A stretch of DNA of 64,000 nucleotides from Ruegeria atlantica (GTDB lineage Bacteria; Pseudomonadota; Alphaproteobacteria; Rhodobacterales; Rhodobacteraceae): positions 310,093 through 374,092 of the forward strand of contig NZ_CYPU01000039.1 of the NCBI RefSeq assembly GCF_001458195.1, given 5' to 3'. Below, in pieces: positions 9,046 to 17,471 of the stretch. Within the stretch, counting starts at the first letter, position 1, and the number at the start of each line of letters is the position of its first letter. The position numbers and the translations under genes are program-made. The notes below the pieces were generated by a model. That model was given only the letters and a program-made list of their open reading frames with translations, was not told where the DNA came from and made no database searches.

Positions 9046-9596
9046 TGCACGATCCTCCGCGGGGCGCGGTACACGTCTGACTCTTGCCGAATGCGTGCGT
9101 CGCCCTTGCCGTCCTCGACCAAATCGATCCGCTTTTTGTCCCGACGGCGTTTCACGAAGACTTCGTCGTTATGATGTTCCAGAGCGAAGTCGCGCACCCA
9201 GGCGATCAACCCATCTGTCATCGGAATTTTCTCAACGATCTCTTCACCGGTATCGGCATAGTCCTGACCTTCGAAGGGCGACGCCGTTACCAGCACCGCA
9301 TCCATCGGCCTTTCGCCATCCAGCGCATCACGAAGGACAAGGTAGATCGACGGCTGGCCGTCCGATAGGTTCACCATATAGGCCTCGGTTTCGTCCGCCC
9401 AAAGCGTCAGGGGCAGGGTCGCTGCGTGGTACTCAATGGCTTCGCCTTCACGTCGCATTTCGTGCCAGTCCGCAGGTCCGGCACCGGGCAACACGGCAAT
9501 GGCGCGCCAATTCCATTTCGCCCAGCGGGTTACACCGGGTGTTTTGCGCACGACGACGCCGATTGGCATTTCAATCTGGCTTGCGGCCTTGGCCAC
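9042..9596 (-). CDS. DUF3305 domain protein
   Basis: A protein of about 184 residues with the DUF3305 core IEMPIGVVVRKTPGVTRWAK, then PGAGPADWHEM and a long mid-section ending with VYRAPRRIVQ. I chose the GTG at 9596 because GGGGAGGAG lies just before it at proper spacing. An ATG at 9623 would add nine residues but its purine run almost touches the codon. It is the first gene of the minus-strand fdh operon and overlaps DUF3306 by 4 bp. The function is unknown; it is presumed to be an accessory factor of the formate dehydrogenase. Confidence 0.8.
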   Translation of the reverse strand: MAKAASQIEMPIGVVVRKTPGVTRWAKWNWRAIAVLPGAGPADWHEMRREGEAIEYHAATLPLTLWADETEAYMVNLSDGQPSIYLVLRDALDGERPMDAVLVTASPFEGQDYADTGEEIVEKIPMTDGLIAWVRDFALEHHNDEVFVKRRRDKKRIDLVEDGKGDARIRQESDVYRAPRRIVQ

Positions 9597-9859
9597 TGGC
9601 TCCTCCCCGGAAGGCTCTCCCATGCCTTCCCATAGGTCCACTATGGTACACAAAGCGCTCAGGTGCCAAGCCCGCGTCGTACGACCTTAGTCGTAATGGC
9701 TGGTAGCAAAATAGTGATCCCCACAAACGGACGCCTTTGTTTATTGTAAAGAAAGGGGTTTCCGTGGCCAAATGGCCCGCTGTCCCAAAGGGTTTACATT
9801 CCAGCAACGGGGATACAGCCTGCGATGCGAAGAGGTGGAGAAGTATCCGGGGGAGGATC
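9597..9859. promoter_or_regulatory. Divergent promoter region of the fdh operon and polyferredoxin gene
   Basis: A 263-bp gap between the two divergent start codons, containing an AT-richer tract around 9700-9765. Promoters for both directions must lie here. I could not fix -35/-10 boxes with confidence. Confidence 0.45.
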
Positions 9860-11812
9860 ATGGGCACTAAACTACTTTTATGCGACTGCGCCGGGTCTCA
9901 ACCTCTGAATTCCGACAAGATCGGTACGGCCTGCGAGATGGATTGTTCCAAGGTTTTCACAGCGCTTTGCACGCGAGAGTTGGAAGCGGCGGCCGCGGGG
10001 ATACAACAGGCGGGCACCATCATTGCCTGCGGGCAAGAGCAGGAAGTGTTTCAGGCCCTGGCCGAAGAACTGAATGTGGACGCCCCGGGCTTTGTTGATC
10101 TTCGTGACAGGGCCGGGTGGTCTGATGAGGGCGCAGATGCGGCCCCCAAGATGGCCGCCCTGGCCGCCGAGGCCTTGTTGCCGCAGCCGGTGACGCCCAG
10201 CGTAGACGTCTATAGCGAAGGCACATGCCTGATCATCGGTCCCGGCGAGGTTGCATTTGCACTTGCTGAAAAACTGGCCGTTACACTGGCGGTTACGGTA
10301 CTGGTCACGGATGAGGCCGAGCCTATGTCGCGCTCGTTCGACGTCGTGCGGGGGCGCATCAAATCGCTGAACGGTGCGTTGGGTGGGTTTACTATGCGGC
10401 TTGAGGCGTTTCAGCAGCTTGAGCCCGGCGGTCGCGGAGCTTTTATGTGGACAGAGGCACGTGACAGGGCACAATCGGGCTGTGACATCGTTCTGGACCT
10501 GACCGGCGACACACCCTTGATTCAGGCCCCGGCCAAGCGCGAAGGCTATCTGCGGGCTGATCCCAAAGATCCATTGTCCGTCGAACGGCTGGCGTTTGAG
10601 GCGGTCCAATTGGTCGGCACCTTCGAAAAGCCACTTTATGTGCGGATGGAAGAAACGCTGTGTGCCCATTCACGGGCCGAACAAGTCGCTTGCACGAACT
10701 GTCTGGATATCTGCCCGACCGGAGCGATCAAACCTTCCGGTGAGCATGTCGAGATCGACCCGATGATCTGCGCTGGCTGTGGGGAATGCGCCGCAGTTTG
10801 CCCCTCAACAGCAATCACCTACGAGGATCCGCCGATATCCGCGTTGCTGTCGCGGATGCATATTTTAGCGCGCACCTATCGGCGAGCTGGCGGAGTTGCG
10901 CCACGCTTGCTGGTGCATAATGCCAACGGGGCCGAGATGATCCGACTGGCCGCCCGTTTTGGACGTGGCTTGCCTGCCGATGTGATCCCACTTGAGCTGA
11001 GTGTGATTTCAGGCTTTGGCCATGCCGAGATGCTGGCTGCTTTGGCGCATGGTTTCGCGCGTGTGGACGTCTTGCTATCCCCAACGACCGAGCGCGATGC
11101 GTTGGACCGTGAACTGGCCTTGGCGCAGGCAATAGCGGGGGCGAATGCCCTGGGGTTGTTGGATGAGGCCGACCCGGATGCGCTGTCTGATGTCCTTTAT
11201 GCCCAAGATGTCCCTCAGCCTTTGGCCGACCCGGTATTGCCATTGGGCAACCGCCGCCAGATCGCCCGTTTGGCTGCGCAGGCACTGAACCCCAACGCTG
11301 AAGCGCCGCTGCCCTTGGCGGAAAACGCGCCCTATGGGGCGATCGCTGTCAACACGGATGCCTGCACCTTGTGCCTCAGCTGTGTGTCGCTGTGCCCGTC
11401 GGGTGCTTTGATCGATAACCCGGACAAGCCGCAATTGAACTTCCAGCAGGATGCTTGTCTGCAATGCGGGTTGTGCAAAGGCATCTGCCCGGAGGATGCG
11501 ATTGCTCTTGTCCCGCAGCTTGACCTGAGCGATGCAGCCCTGTCTCAACAGGTGCTGAATGAAGAGGAGCCCTTTGCTTGTGTAGAATGTGGGGCACTGT
11601 TCGGAGTTAAGTCCACCGTGGAACGGATCATGGAAAAGCTTGCGGGTACACATCCGATGTTTGCCTCCTCGGACAAGGCGCGGATGATCCAGATGTGTGA
11701 CAATTGCCGCGTGAACGCACAGTTCCAGCAAGAGGACAACCCGTTCAAGTCTAACCCGAAACCTCGTGTCGTTACGACCGAGGATTATTTCTCAAAACGA
11801 AAGGATCACTGA
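9860..11812 (+). CDS. Polyferredoxin, multi-[4Fe-4S] electron-transfer protein
   Basis: A 650-residue soluble protein. An N-terminal segment (MGTKLLLCDC) and an NAD-binding-like region of about 200 residues lead to two adjacent ferredoxin pairs. The first (about residues 280-320) has CTNCLDICP and CAGCGECAAVCP. The second (about 500-550) has CTLCLSCVSLCP and CLQCGLCKGICP. A last Cys set (CVECG...CDNC) lies near the C-terminus. GGGGGAGGA precedes the ATG at 9860; upstream in-frame codons lack such a site. It is divergent from the DUF3305 gene, a common partner arrangement. The likely role is to shuttle electrons to or from the fdh system or during cofactor assembly. Confidence 0.85.
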   Translation: MGTKLLLCDCAGSQPLNSDKIGTACEMDCSKVFTALCTRELEAAAAGIQQAGTIIACGQEQEVFQALAEELNVDAPGFVDLRDRAGWSDEGADAAPKMAALAAEALLPQPVTPSVDVYSEGTCLIIGPGEVAFALAEKLAVTLAVTVLVTDEAEPMSRSFDVVRGRIKSLNGALGGFTMRLEAFQQLEPGGRGAFMWTEARDRAQSGCDIVLDLTGDTPLIQAPAKREGYLRADPKDPLSVERLAFEAVQLVGTFEKPLYVRMEETLCAHSRAEQVACTNCLDICPTGAIKPSGEHVEIDPMICAGCGECAAVCPSTAITYEDPPISALLSRMHILARTYRRAGGVAPRLLVHNANGAEMIRLAARFGRGLPADVIPLELSVISGFGHAEMLAALAHGFARVDVLLSPTTERDALDRELALAQAIAGANALGLLDEADPDALSDVLYAQDVPQPLADPVLPLGNRRQIARLAAQALNPNAEAPLPLAENAPYGAIAVNTDACTLCLSCVSLCPSGALIDNPDKPQLNFQQDACLQCGLCKGICPEDAIALVPQLDLSDAALSQQVLNEEEPFACVECGALFGVKSTVERIMEKLAGTHPMFASSDKARMIQMCDNCRVNAQFQQEDNPFKSNPKPRVVTTEDYFSKRKDH

Positions 11813-12534
11813 AGCTGTAATGGTGCACCTAAGTCCGCTGCGGTAATGACCGAGACAAAGGCAAGGATGGCTTCCAGATCGTCCAGCGTCATTTCGACCG
11901 GGTATATGGGCGATGGACGCTGTGGATCAAACGGAGGTGTCAGCCCGTCGATTTGTGTGAACGAGGGGTGCGGGTTGAGGGCGAAGAACGCCTCGAACCG
12001 TTCTGACCAGTCTGGCATGGCGCGCAGCACCGCGAAAGAGGGGGTCGAACCCAGACCATTCATCCGGTTCTTGGGCCCTATCACATGGCACCGGCCGCAA
12101 TGGGTCATCGACAATTCCTCGCCGCGCAGCGTATCGCCGTCGATCACTGTTTCGGTTTCCACGGCCGCGATATCGAAACTGGCCGAGAAGGGCGCGCCTT
12201 GCTCTGGCGCATAGCTTTCAACCGTCCGTTTTCCGATATCGGACAGCAGCCAGTCGCGGAACCGCTCATGTTTGGCGTCCTCTTCGATCCGAAGGTGATA
12301 GATCACACCGTCGCGCGCGAACACAGGATCACCCGGAGGGGCGGTTTCCAGCACCAAAACGCCGGCATCATCTGCAATAACCCGGATCCCGGTCTTGAGA
12401 GAAAAGCGAGGAAGGATATGTTGCAGCAGACCAGAGTCAGCAACCTCGTCCGGCGCGGCAAGACCAATCGCCTCTTGCGACCAAGAGGGGGTGGCAGCGA
12501 GCGTCAGGCTCAGGCACAAGAGGACAAAGCGCAT
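11806..12534 (-). CDS. Cytochrome c with a truncated TupA-like N-terminal domain
   Basis: A 242-residue exported protein. Residues 1-19 are a signal peptide. Residues 22-62 resemble the start of TupA-type binding proteins (DSGLLQHILPRF then TGIRV). Residues 88-108 (RFRDWLLSDIGKRTVESY) resemble the TupA C-terminal helix seen in this window at about 330-370. The middle of that fold is missing. Residues 125-242 are a cytochrome c with haem motif CGRCH at 146-150 and a possible Met ligand in YPVEM. The true start is the ATG at 12534; a longer open frame upstream is antisense to mrp. Its 3' end overlaps the convergent polyferredoxin gene by 7 bp. Confidence 0.75.
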   Translation of the reverse strand: MRFVLLCLSLTLAATPSWSQEAIGLAAPDEVADSGLLQHILPRFSLKTGIRVIADDAGVLVLETAPPGDPVFARDGVIYHLRIEEDAKHERFRDWLLSDIGKRTVESYAPEQGAPFSASFDIAAVETETVIDGDTLRGEELSMTHCGRCHVIGPKNRMNGLGSTPSFAVLRAMPDWSERFEAFFALNPHPSFTQIDGLTPPFDPQRPSPIYPVEMTLDDLEAILAFVSVITAADLGAPLQLQ

Positions 12535-12666
12535 GCCACAGCCTAACGGCACGGCACCAAATGCGTCAAATGAACTGAATGAGACGGAGACACTTGCAAT
12601 GAACGGCAACCACAGCTTGTCGATACGCAGAGCCCTAGCCAGCGGGTTCCAAAAGGAGAATGACGC

Positions 12667-13728
12667 ATGAGTGTTCGTGACGCAGTTCTTGCAAACCTGA
12701 GAAAGATTACCGACCCCGTCTCCGGACAGGACATCGTCAGCTCTGGAGTTGTTCGCGCGCTGAACGTCGAAGGCGACACCGTGCGCTTTGTGCTGGAGAT
12801 CGACCCCAAGCAGGCTGAGCGTATGGAGCCCGTCCGCGCCGCTGCCGAACAGGCCGCGAAACTGGTCGATGGTGTTTCGACAGTTTCCGCCATGCTGACC
12901 GCACATTCCGAAAAAGCACCGCCGGATCTGAAGCCTAAGCCGAAACCTTCGCAGACCGGACCGCAGGCCGTGCCGGGTGTGGACAGGATTATTGCTGTGG
13001 CTTCTGGTAAGGGTGGCGTTGGCAAGTCCACGGTTTCCGCCAACCTGGCTTGTGCCTTGGCGGCTGAAGGGCGACGCGTTGGTCTGCTGGATGCGGATGT
13101 TTATGGGCCGTCGCAGCCGCGGATGCTGGGTGTTTCGGGCCGTCCGGCCAGTCCTGACGGCAAAACGATCCTGCCATTGCGCAACCACGGCGTCACCATG
13201 ATGTCGATGGGCCTGATGACCAATGAAGGGCAGGCCGTCGTCTGGCGTGGTCCGATGCTGATGGGCGCGTTGCAACAGATGATGGGTCAGGTGCAATGGG
13301 GCGCGCTGGATGTGCTAATCGTCGACCTGCCACCGGGCACGGGCGATGTGCAGCTGACGCTGAGCCAGAAGTTCAACGTGGACGGCGCCATTGTTGTCTC
13401 GACCCCTCAGGACGTGGCTCTGATCGATGCCCGCAAGGGGATCGACATGTTCAACCAGCTCAAGACGCCCATCCTTGGGATGATTGAGAATATGTCGACG
13501 CATATCTGCTCGAACTGCGGCCATGAAGAACATGTGTTCGGCCATGGCGGCGTTAAGTCCGAAGCCGAGGCGCTGGGCGTTCCTTTGCTGGGTGAGATCC
13601 CGCTGCATCTGGATATCCGCGTTGCCGCTGATGGCGGTGCACCGATCGTGGTCAGCAAGCCCGACAGTCCGCAAGCCGAAGCGTTTCGCCAAATTGCGCG
13701 CGGCATGATTGCCAAGGGCAACGCATGA
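12667..13728 (+). CDS. mrp: Mrp/NBP35-family Fe-S cluster carrier ATPase
   Basis: A 353-residue P-loop protein for delivering Fe-S clusters to apoproteins. Residues 3-85 form a DUF59/MIP18-like domain. A Pro/Lys-rich linker is followed by the deviant Walker A GKGGVGKST near 116-124, the DADVYGPSQPRML switch region and DLPPGTGD. The bridging cluster ligands are in ICSNCGHEE. AAGGAG lies 7 bases before the ATG. The 3' end overlaps the next gene by 4 bp, giving a three-gene operon with the ligase-like and DUF6505 proteins. It is also called ApbC. Confidence 0.93.
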   Translation: MSVRDAVLANLRKITDPVSGQDIVSSGVVRALNVEGDTVRFVLEIDPKQAERMEPVRAAAEQAAKLVDGVSTVSAMLTAHSEKAPPDLKPKPKPSQTGPQAVPGVDRIIAVASGKGGVGKSTVSANLACALAAEGRRVGLLDADVYGPSQPRMLGVSGRPASPDGKTILPLRNHGVTMMSMGLMTNEGQAVVWRGPMLMGALQQMMGQVQWGALDVLIVDLPPGTGDVQLTLSQKFNVDGAIVVSTPQDVALIDARKGIDMFNQLKTPILGMIENMSTHICSNCGHEEHVFGHGGVKSEAEALGVPLLGEIPLHLDIRVAADGGAPIVVSKPDSPQAEAFRQIARGMIAKGNA

Positions 13729-14420
13729 ACGAGCCGGTCTTTCCCCCTTTGCTGACGGGCCACCCGGTGCAGGGTGGGGAAGACCCGTTCGAGCGCGCGC
13801 AGGCCATGGCTGCGCTGGGCTGTGATGCCGGTACCGTGGTTTATAACATTCAGGCCGATCGCCTGCGTGTGGCCATCGTTTTTGCCCCCGAGGTTGTCTT
13901 GCGCGATGCGATGGCAATGGTGCCGCTTTGCGCTGTTGGGTTCCAGAACGCGCTGGGCGCGCTAGCTCCGCCTGAGGTCGCGGTTCATCTGGGCTGGGAC
14001 GGGCTGATCTGTGTGAATGGGGCCCAATGCGGAATGTTCCGTGTGGCAGCTTCGGATGCAGATCCAGAAGCAGAACCGGATTGGCTGATCGTCGGTTGGG
14101 ATTTGGCGCTGCTGCAAACCAGTCAGGCACCGGGCGAAAACCCGGATGTCACCGCACTTTACGACGAGGGCTGCGCGGATGTCTCGGCAACGCAGCTTGT
14201 CGAAAGCTGGTCGCGGCACATGATGACATGGCTGAATCGCTGGCAAGAGGACGGCAACGCGCCTGTGCACGGAGAATGGATAGGCCTGCTGCGCGGAGTG
14301 GGAGAGCCCTTCGGTGAAGCGGGTGTGTTTCTGGGAACGGATGAACGGTTCGGCATGCTGATCCGGCAAGGTTCAGATACACAGCTTCGCCCGCTGACAG
14401 AATTGTTGGAGAACGGATGA
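13725..14420 (+). CDS. Biotin/lipoate protein ligase-like protein with DUF4444
   Basis: A 231-residue protein. Residues 20-160 follow the biotin/lipoyl ligase fold (AALGCDAGTVVY, then FAPEVVLRDAMAM and VHLGWDGLICVNGAQCG). The C-terminal 60 residues match the DUF4444 add-on (GEWIGLLRGVGEP). It is translationally coupled to mrp at its start and to the DUF6505 gene at its end through ATGA overlaps. The substrate is unknown; the classical RRGGG ligase motif is not apparent, so it may have a different acyl or transfer activity. Confidence 0.75.
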   Translation: MNEPVFPPLLTGHPVQGGEDPFERAQAMAALGCDAGTVVYNIQADRLRVAIVFAPEVVLRDAMAMVPLCAVGFQNALGALAPPEVAVHLGWDGLICVNGAQCGMFRVAASDADPEAEPDWLIVGWDLALLQTSQAPGENPDVTALYDEGCADVSATQLVESWSRHMMTWLNRWQEDGNAPVHGEWIGLLRGVGEPFGEAGVFLGTDERFGMLIRQGSDTQLRPLTELLENG

Positions 14421-14899
14421 TGAAACTAGCGCGCGCAATCCATTTCGACGAAAGCGACATGAATGTGTTTCACTCCCCGGCGCGAACCGGGGAATGGTGC
14501 ATTTCGGGTGGATTCGAGTTCTCAAATTGGGGCGAAGGCGATCTTGAAGGCAAGGCGCGTCAGGCTTTTGCGAATGGCTGGTTGGGCGTGGAAACCTTTG
14601 GGCGGGTGACATTCGTCGCGGTCACGCAGGTGGAACAGGCCGAGCTGGATCAGATCGCGCAGAGCCTTGCCGAACACTTTGTGCAGCTTTACGGGGCACC
14701 GTCGGTCGAGGCAGCCATGGACGTCGCACGGGCCGAGATCGCCCACATGTCCGAGCTGTGTGATGAGCATAACCCAAACACGCTGCTGACCGTCTCGCGT
14801 GAGCTGTCAGACGCCGGAGTGCGTGAGGCTTTCCGTGTGATCACGCCGCAAGAGACTCAGCTAGAGGCTCTGGCCGTACATGGGTCGTTGGACGAATAA
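14417..14899 (+). CDS. DUF6505 family protein
   Basis: A 160-residue protein starting MMKLARAIHFDESDMNVF and containing EWCISGGFEFSNW. The pattern fits DUF6505, a small alphaproteobacterial family of unknown function found beside the lipoate-ligase-like DUF4444 protein. It has no signal peptide or membrane segment. It is the last gene of the mrp operon and faces the flavin reductase gene with 3 bp between their stops. Confidence 0.8.
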   Translation: MMKLARAIHFDESDMNVFHSPARTGEWCISGGFEFSNWGEGDLEGKARQAFANGWLGVETFGRVTFVAVTQVEQAELDQIAQSLAEHFVQLYGAPSVEAAMDVARAEIAHMSELCDEHNPNTLLTVSRELSDAGVREAFRVITPQETQLEALAVHGSLDE

Positions 14900-14902
14900 C
14901 CG

Positions 14903-15403
14903 TCAGATCAGATCCGCAAAGCCGCCAAATTGACCGCGCTTAAAGATCAAACCTTTGCCGGTGCGGTACATGACCTTTTGAACCTCACCAACAATGATCA
15001 GGTGATCCCCCGCATCGTGTTGGGCGTGCACCTGACAATCGAACCGCGCCAGACAACCGGATAATTGGGGCCGGCGCGCTGGGTCGTGGGCCCATTCCGC
15101 GTGCGAAAAATCCTTGCCGTCGCGCGCAAAGCGCAAGGCCTGTTCCTGTTGATCCTGTCCCATCACGTGGATCGAATAATGTCGGCTGGTGTTGAAATCG
15201 TCGAACCGGTTGGAGTCTTTGGCCAAGCACCACAAAACAAGTGGCGGGTCCAGGGATACCGACGCGAATGAATTGACCGTAATGGCCCGAGGGCCCTGAT
15301 CGGTGTTCGTGGTGATCACCGTCACACCGGTTCCGAAACACCCCAACGCTTCGCGAAAAGCGGTGCTTTGATCCGGGGTTGGAGTGAATTGTTTTTCCGT
15401 CAT
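14903..15403 (-). CDS. Flavin reductase family protein
   Basis: A 166-residue FMN-binding split-barrel protein. FREALGCFGTGVTVIT near the start, ITVNSFASVSLDPPLVLWCL in the core and a DHLIIVGEV...GLIFKRGQFGGF ending are typical of NAD(P)H:flavin reductases that supply two-component monooxygenases. The start at 15403 (MTEKQF) fits family length, although no strong ribosome-binding site is visible and an upstream frame of 27 codons exists. No oxygenase partner is next to it. Confidence 0.85.
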   Translation of the reverse strand: MTEKQFTPTPDQSTAFREALGCFGTGVTVITTNTDQGPRAITVNSFASVSLDPPLVLWCLAKDSNRFDDFNTSRHYSIHVMGQDQQEQALRFARDGKDFSHAEWAHDPARRPQLSGCLARFDCQVHAQHDAGDHLIIVGEVQKVMYRTGKGLIFKRGQFGGFADLI

Positions 15404-15492
15404 TGCGTGCTGATCCCGTGGCCGTGCCTCAGGTGCCACGACACGCAGGGTTTGTCCATGAAAAGCTGCGCCAGGTTTGCGCATTTTCCAAA

Positions 15493-16905
15493 CTAGTTCA
15501 GATCCTCCAACAGACGACCATGTTGGCGCGTTGCCTCAACGACCAGGCCAAAGGTTGTCATGCCGCGCGCCTGCAGCATTGGTAGCATTCTGACCAGCGC
15601 TTCGGCGGTAGCAACCGCATCACCCAGGGCGGTATGGCGCAGTTGTTCGGGGATGGTGATTTCCAACCGTTCACACAGAGCATCCAGCGTGTGTTTATCA
15701 CTTGCCCCGAACAGCACGGCAGACAACAGAACCGTATCCAGAATGGGGTGATCCCAATCGACTTCCATGCGGTTTGCATGCCGCCGCAGAAACGCCATGT
15801 CGAATGGCGCGTTATGGGCCACGATCACTGCATCGCGGGCAAACTGATGCAGCGCGCGCCCGGCTTCGGCGATGCCCGGCGCACCCTGAACCATGCGATC
15901 ACTGATCTTATGCACCTTGGTTGAGGCCGGAGGGATCGGGATGCCAGGATCAACCAGCATGTCCAGCTGCTCTCCGTCCACGATGCGCCCGTTGACAACC
16001 CGTACTGCTCCGATCTGAACGATTTCATCCTTGTGGGGCAGCAGTCCGGTGGTTTCGGTGTCAAACACGACGAAACACAAATCCTGCAGAGCTAGATTTT
16101 CGAAGGCTTCGTCCGTCGACGTGTTCAGCAAGTCGAAGTCATATACCAAAGGCCGTGCGGCTTCGGGTGCGATGTTCGCGGCACTGTCCTCGAAGATCAG
16201 CATGTATCCGGGTGCGCCGCCAAGGGGCTTTATGCGCGCGCGGTAACTCTGCGTACCATCGACGCTGGTTAGCGTGCAGGCGACCTCAAGCCCGGTCTTC
16301 ACCAGTTTGGCATGAGCTTCCTCCAGCGGATCAGATTGCAGGTATTCAAACAACGAGGCATTCAGCCGGGGATGCGCAACCTGTGCCAGAACCTCGGCCG
16401 CCTGACCATCGTACAAAACGATCTTGTGTGTTGGGCTCGCCAACAGCATCGCAACTGGAATTTCGGTCAGTAAGGCCGTTAGACGGTATTTTTCTGCCGC
16501 CAGATGTGCCGTCTCTTCGGCCACGGCCTGCGCTACGTCCATGGCTTTACCGGACAATTGGTCGGCTAGTCCGGCCGCGGCTGGTGCCAGATCACCCAAA
16601 TATCGCGCGGCCTGTGTGTCCAATTCGGTGCTGACCCCGGCATGCGCGCGGGCCCTAAGTTGGGCGGATATCCGTTCGATTGGCTTTGCAACATTGTCGT
16701 CGAACAATAACCAAACCGCCGCAGTCAAAGCCAGAAACCCAAAACCCATCAGGATTTCGGCAAAGATGAAGGAATCAAGCAGATCAGGATCAGCAACGCG
16801 CCGATAGCTGATCCACAGTGCCAGCGAGCTGACAGTCAGAGCGCCAAAGGCCAACAGGCAGAAGAACAGGAAAATGCGCAGACGCAGGCTTAACCGGTTC
16901 AGCAT
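15493..16905 (-). CDS. Membrane PAS protein with DnaQ-like 3'-5' exonuclease domain
   Basis: A 470-residue chimera. Two membrane helices (about residues 10-32 and 47-68) are followed by a HAMP-like linker (about 70-130) and a PAS-like domain (about 145-240). The C-terminal DEDDh exonuclease domain has FDTETTG at 281-287, VAHNAPFDMAFL, and HTALGDAVATAEAL as the last acidic motif. This is a sensor architecture with a nuclease in place of a kinase. The start at 16905 follows GGAG. It lies beside cNMP/CBS/DUF294, symporter and Acs genes, a neighbourhood also known from other proteobacteria, suggesting a role in controlling acetate uptake. The substrate (DNA, RNA or oligonucleotides) is unknown. 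Confidence 0.85.
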   Translation of the reverse strand: MLNRLSLRLRIFLFFCLLAFGALTVSSLALWISYRRVADPDLLDSFIFAEILMGFGFLALTAAVWLLFDDNVAKPIERISAQLRARAHAGVSTELDTQAARYLGDLAPAAAGLADQLSGKAMDVAQAVAEETAHLAAEKYRLTALLTEIPVAMLLASPTHKIVLYDGQAAEVLAQVAHPRLNASLFEYLQSDPLEEAHAKLVKTGLEVACTLTSVDGTQSYRARIKPLGGAPGYMLIFEDSAANIAPEAARPLVYDFDLLNTSTDEAFENLALQDLCFVVFDTETTGLLPHKDEIVQIGAVRVVNGRIVDGEQLDMLVDPGIPIPPASTKVHKISDRMVQGAPGIAEAGRALHQFARDAVIVAHNAPFDMAFLRRHANRMEVDWDHPILDTVLLSAVLFGASDKHTLDALCERLEITIPEQLRHTALGDAVATAEALVRMLPMLQARGMTTFGLVVEATRQHGRLLEDLN

Positions 16906-16906
16906 G

Positions 16907-17425
16907 TCACACTCCGCAGGTTGCCTCGACGATTGGGTCACTGGCGGTGACGTCGATCCAGTCGGCGTTCAGTAGCCGGCCGTCATCCGCGAATTCTGCC
17001 CCATCCGCAAGATTGGCGCGGCTGAACTCTTTGCAGTTGACCACGACCGGCAATTTTGAGACCGGAGCCCAGCGACCAAAGAGATACAGTTCTACCAACC
17101 GTTGTTCGGGAACCTGTTCATTGGTGCGAACAGAACCGGCATCAATGGCGGCAAAGCGGTCTACGAAGGGCACAGCATAGGTCCAGGGGCGATAGAAGGC
17201 GCGGCTTTCAACCTCTTGAATGACGGTCATACCTTCGGGAAGGGTATCGCGTGTGCGGTCGTACCAGGAATATTCACTGGTAATCGTCATGCCGATCATA
17301 CCCAGACCAGCCGCAACGGGCGTCATCCAGCGGGGCAGGCGGCCACCCGTCACTTTGTTCAGAACCATTACGATGCCGGCAAAGGCAAAGCCTGCAAATA
17401 TGGTGCCAATCAGTTCCAGAAACAT
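16907..17425 (-). CDS. Small membrane protein of unknown function
   Basis: A 172-residue protein with two N-terminal hydrophobic helices (about 5-22 and 35-50), then a soluble domain of about 115 residues with one cysteine mid-domain and one near the end (EATCGV). Its stop codon lies one base from the start of the PAS/exonuclease gene, so the two are co-transcribed. I do not recognise a family. It may be an extracytoplasmic partner of the exonuclease protein. Confidence 0.75.
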   Translation of the reverse strand: MFLELIGTIFAGFAFAGIVMVLNKVTGGRLPRWMTPVAAGLGMIGMTITSEYSWYDRTRDTLPEGMTVIQEVESRAFYRPWTYAVPFVDRFAAIDAGSVRTNEQVPEQRLVELYLFGRWAPVSKLPVVVNCKEFSRANLADGAEFADDGRLLNADWIDVTASDPIVEATCGV

Positions 17426-17471
17426 GTGACTCTCCGTATGTCTTGCGTAGTCGCCAATAGTTATTGCCGGT

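Noticed and set aside
9878-10669. Minus-strand open frame of 263 codons opposite the polyferredoxin gene
   Set aside because: No motif or start signal; the plus strand has clear ferredoxin Cys clusters.
12535-13296. Upstream extension of the truncated-TupA/cytochrome frame
   Set aside because: The extension lies antisense to mrp; the signal peptide begins exactly at the ATG at 12534.
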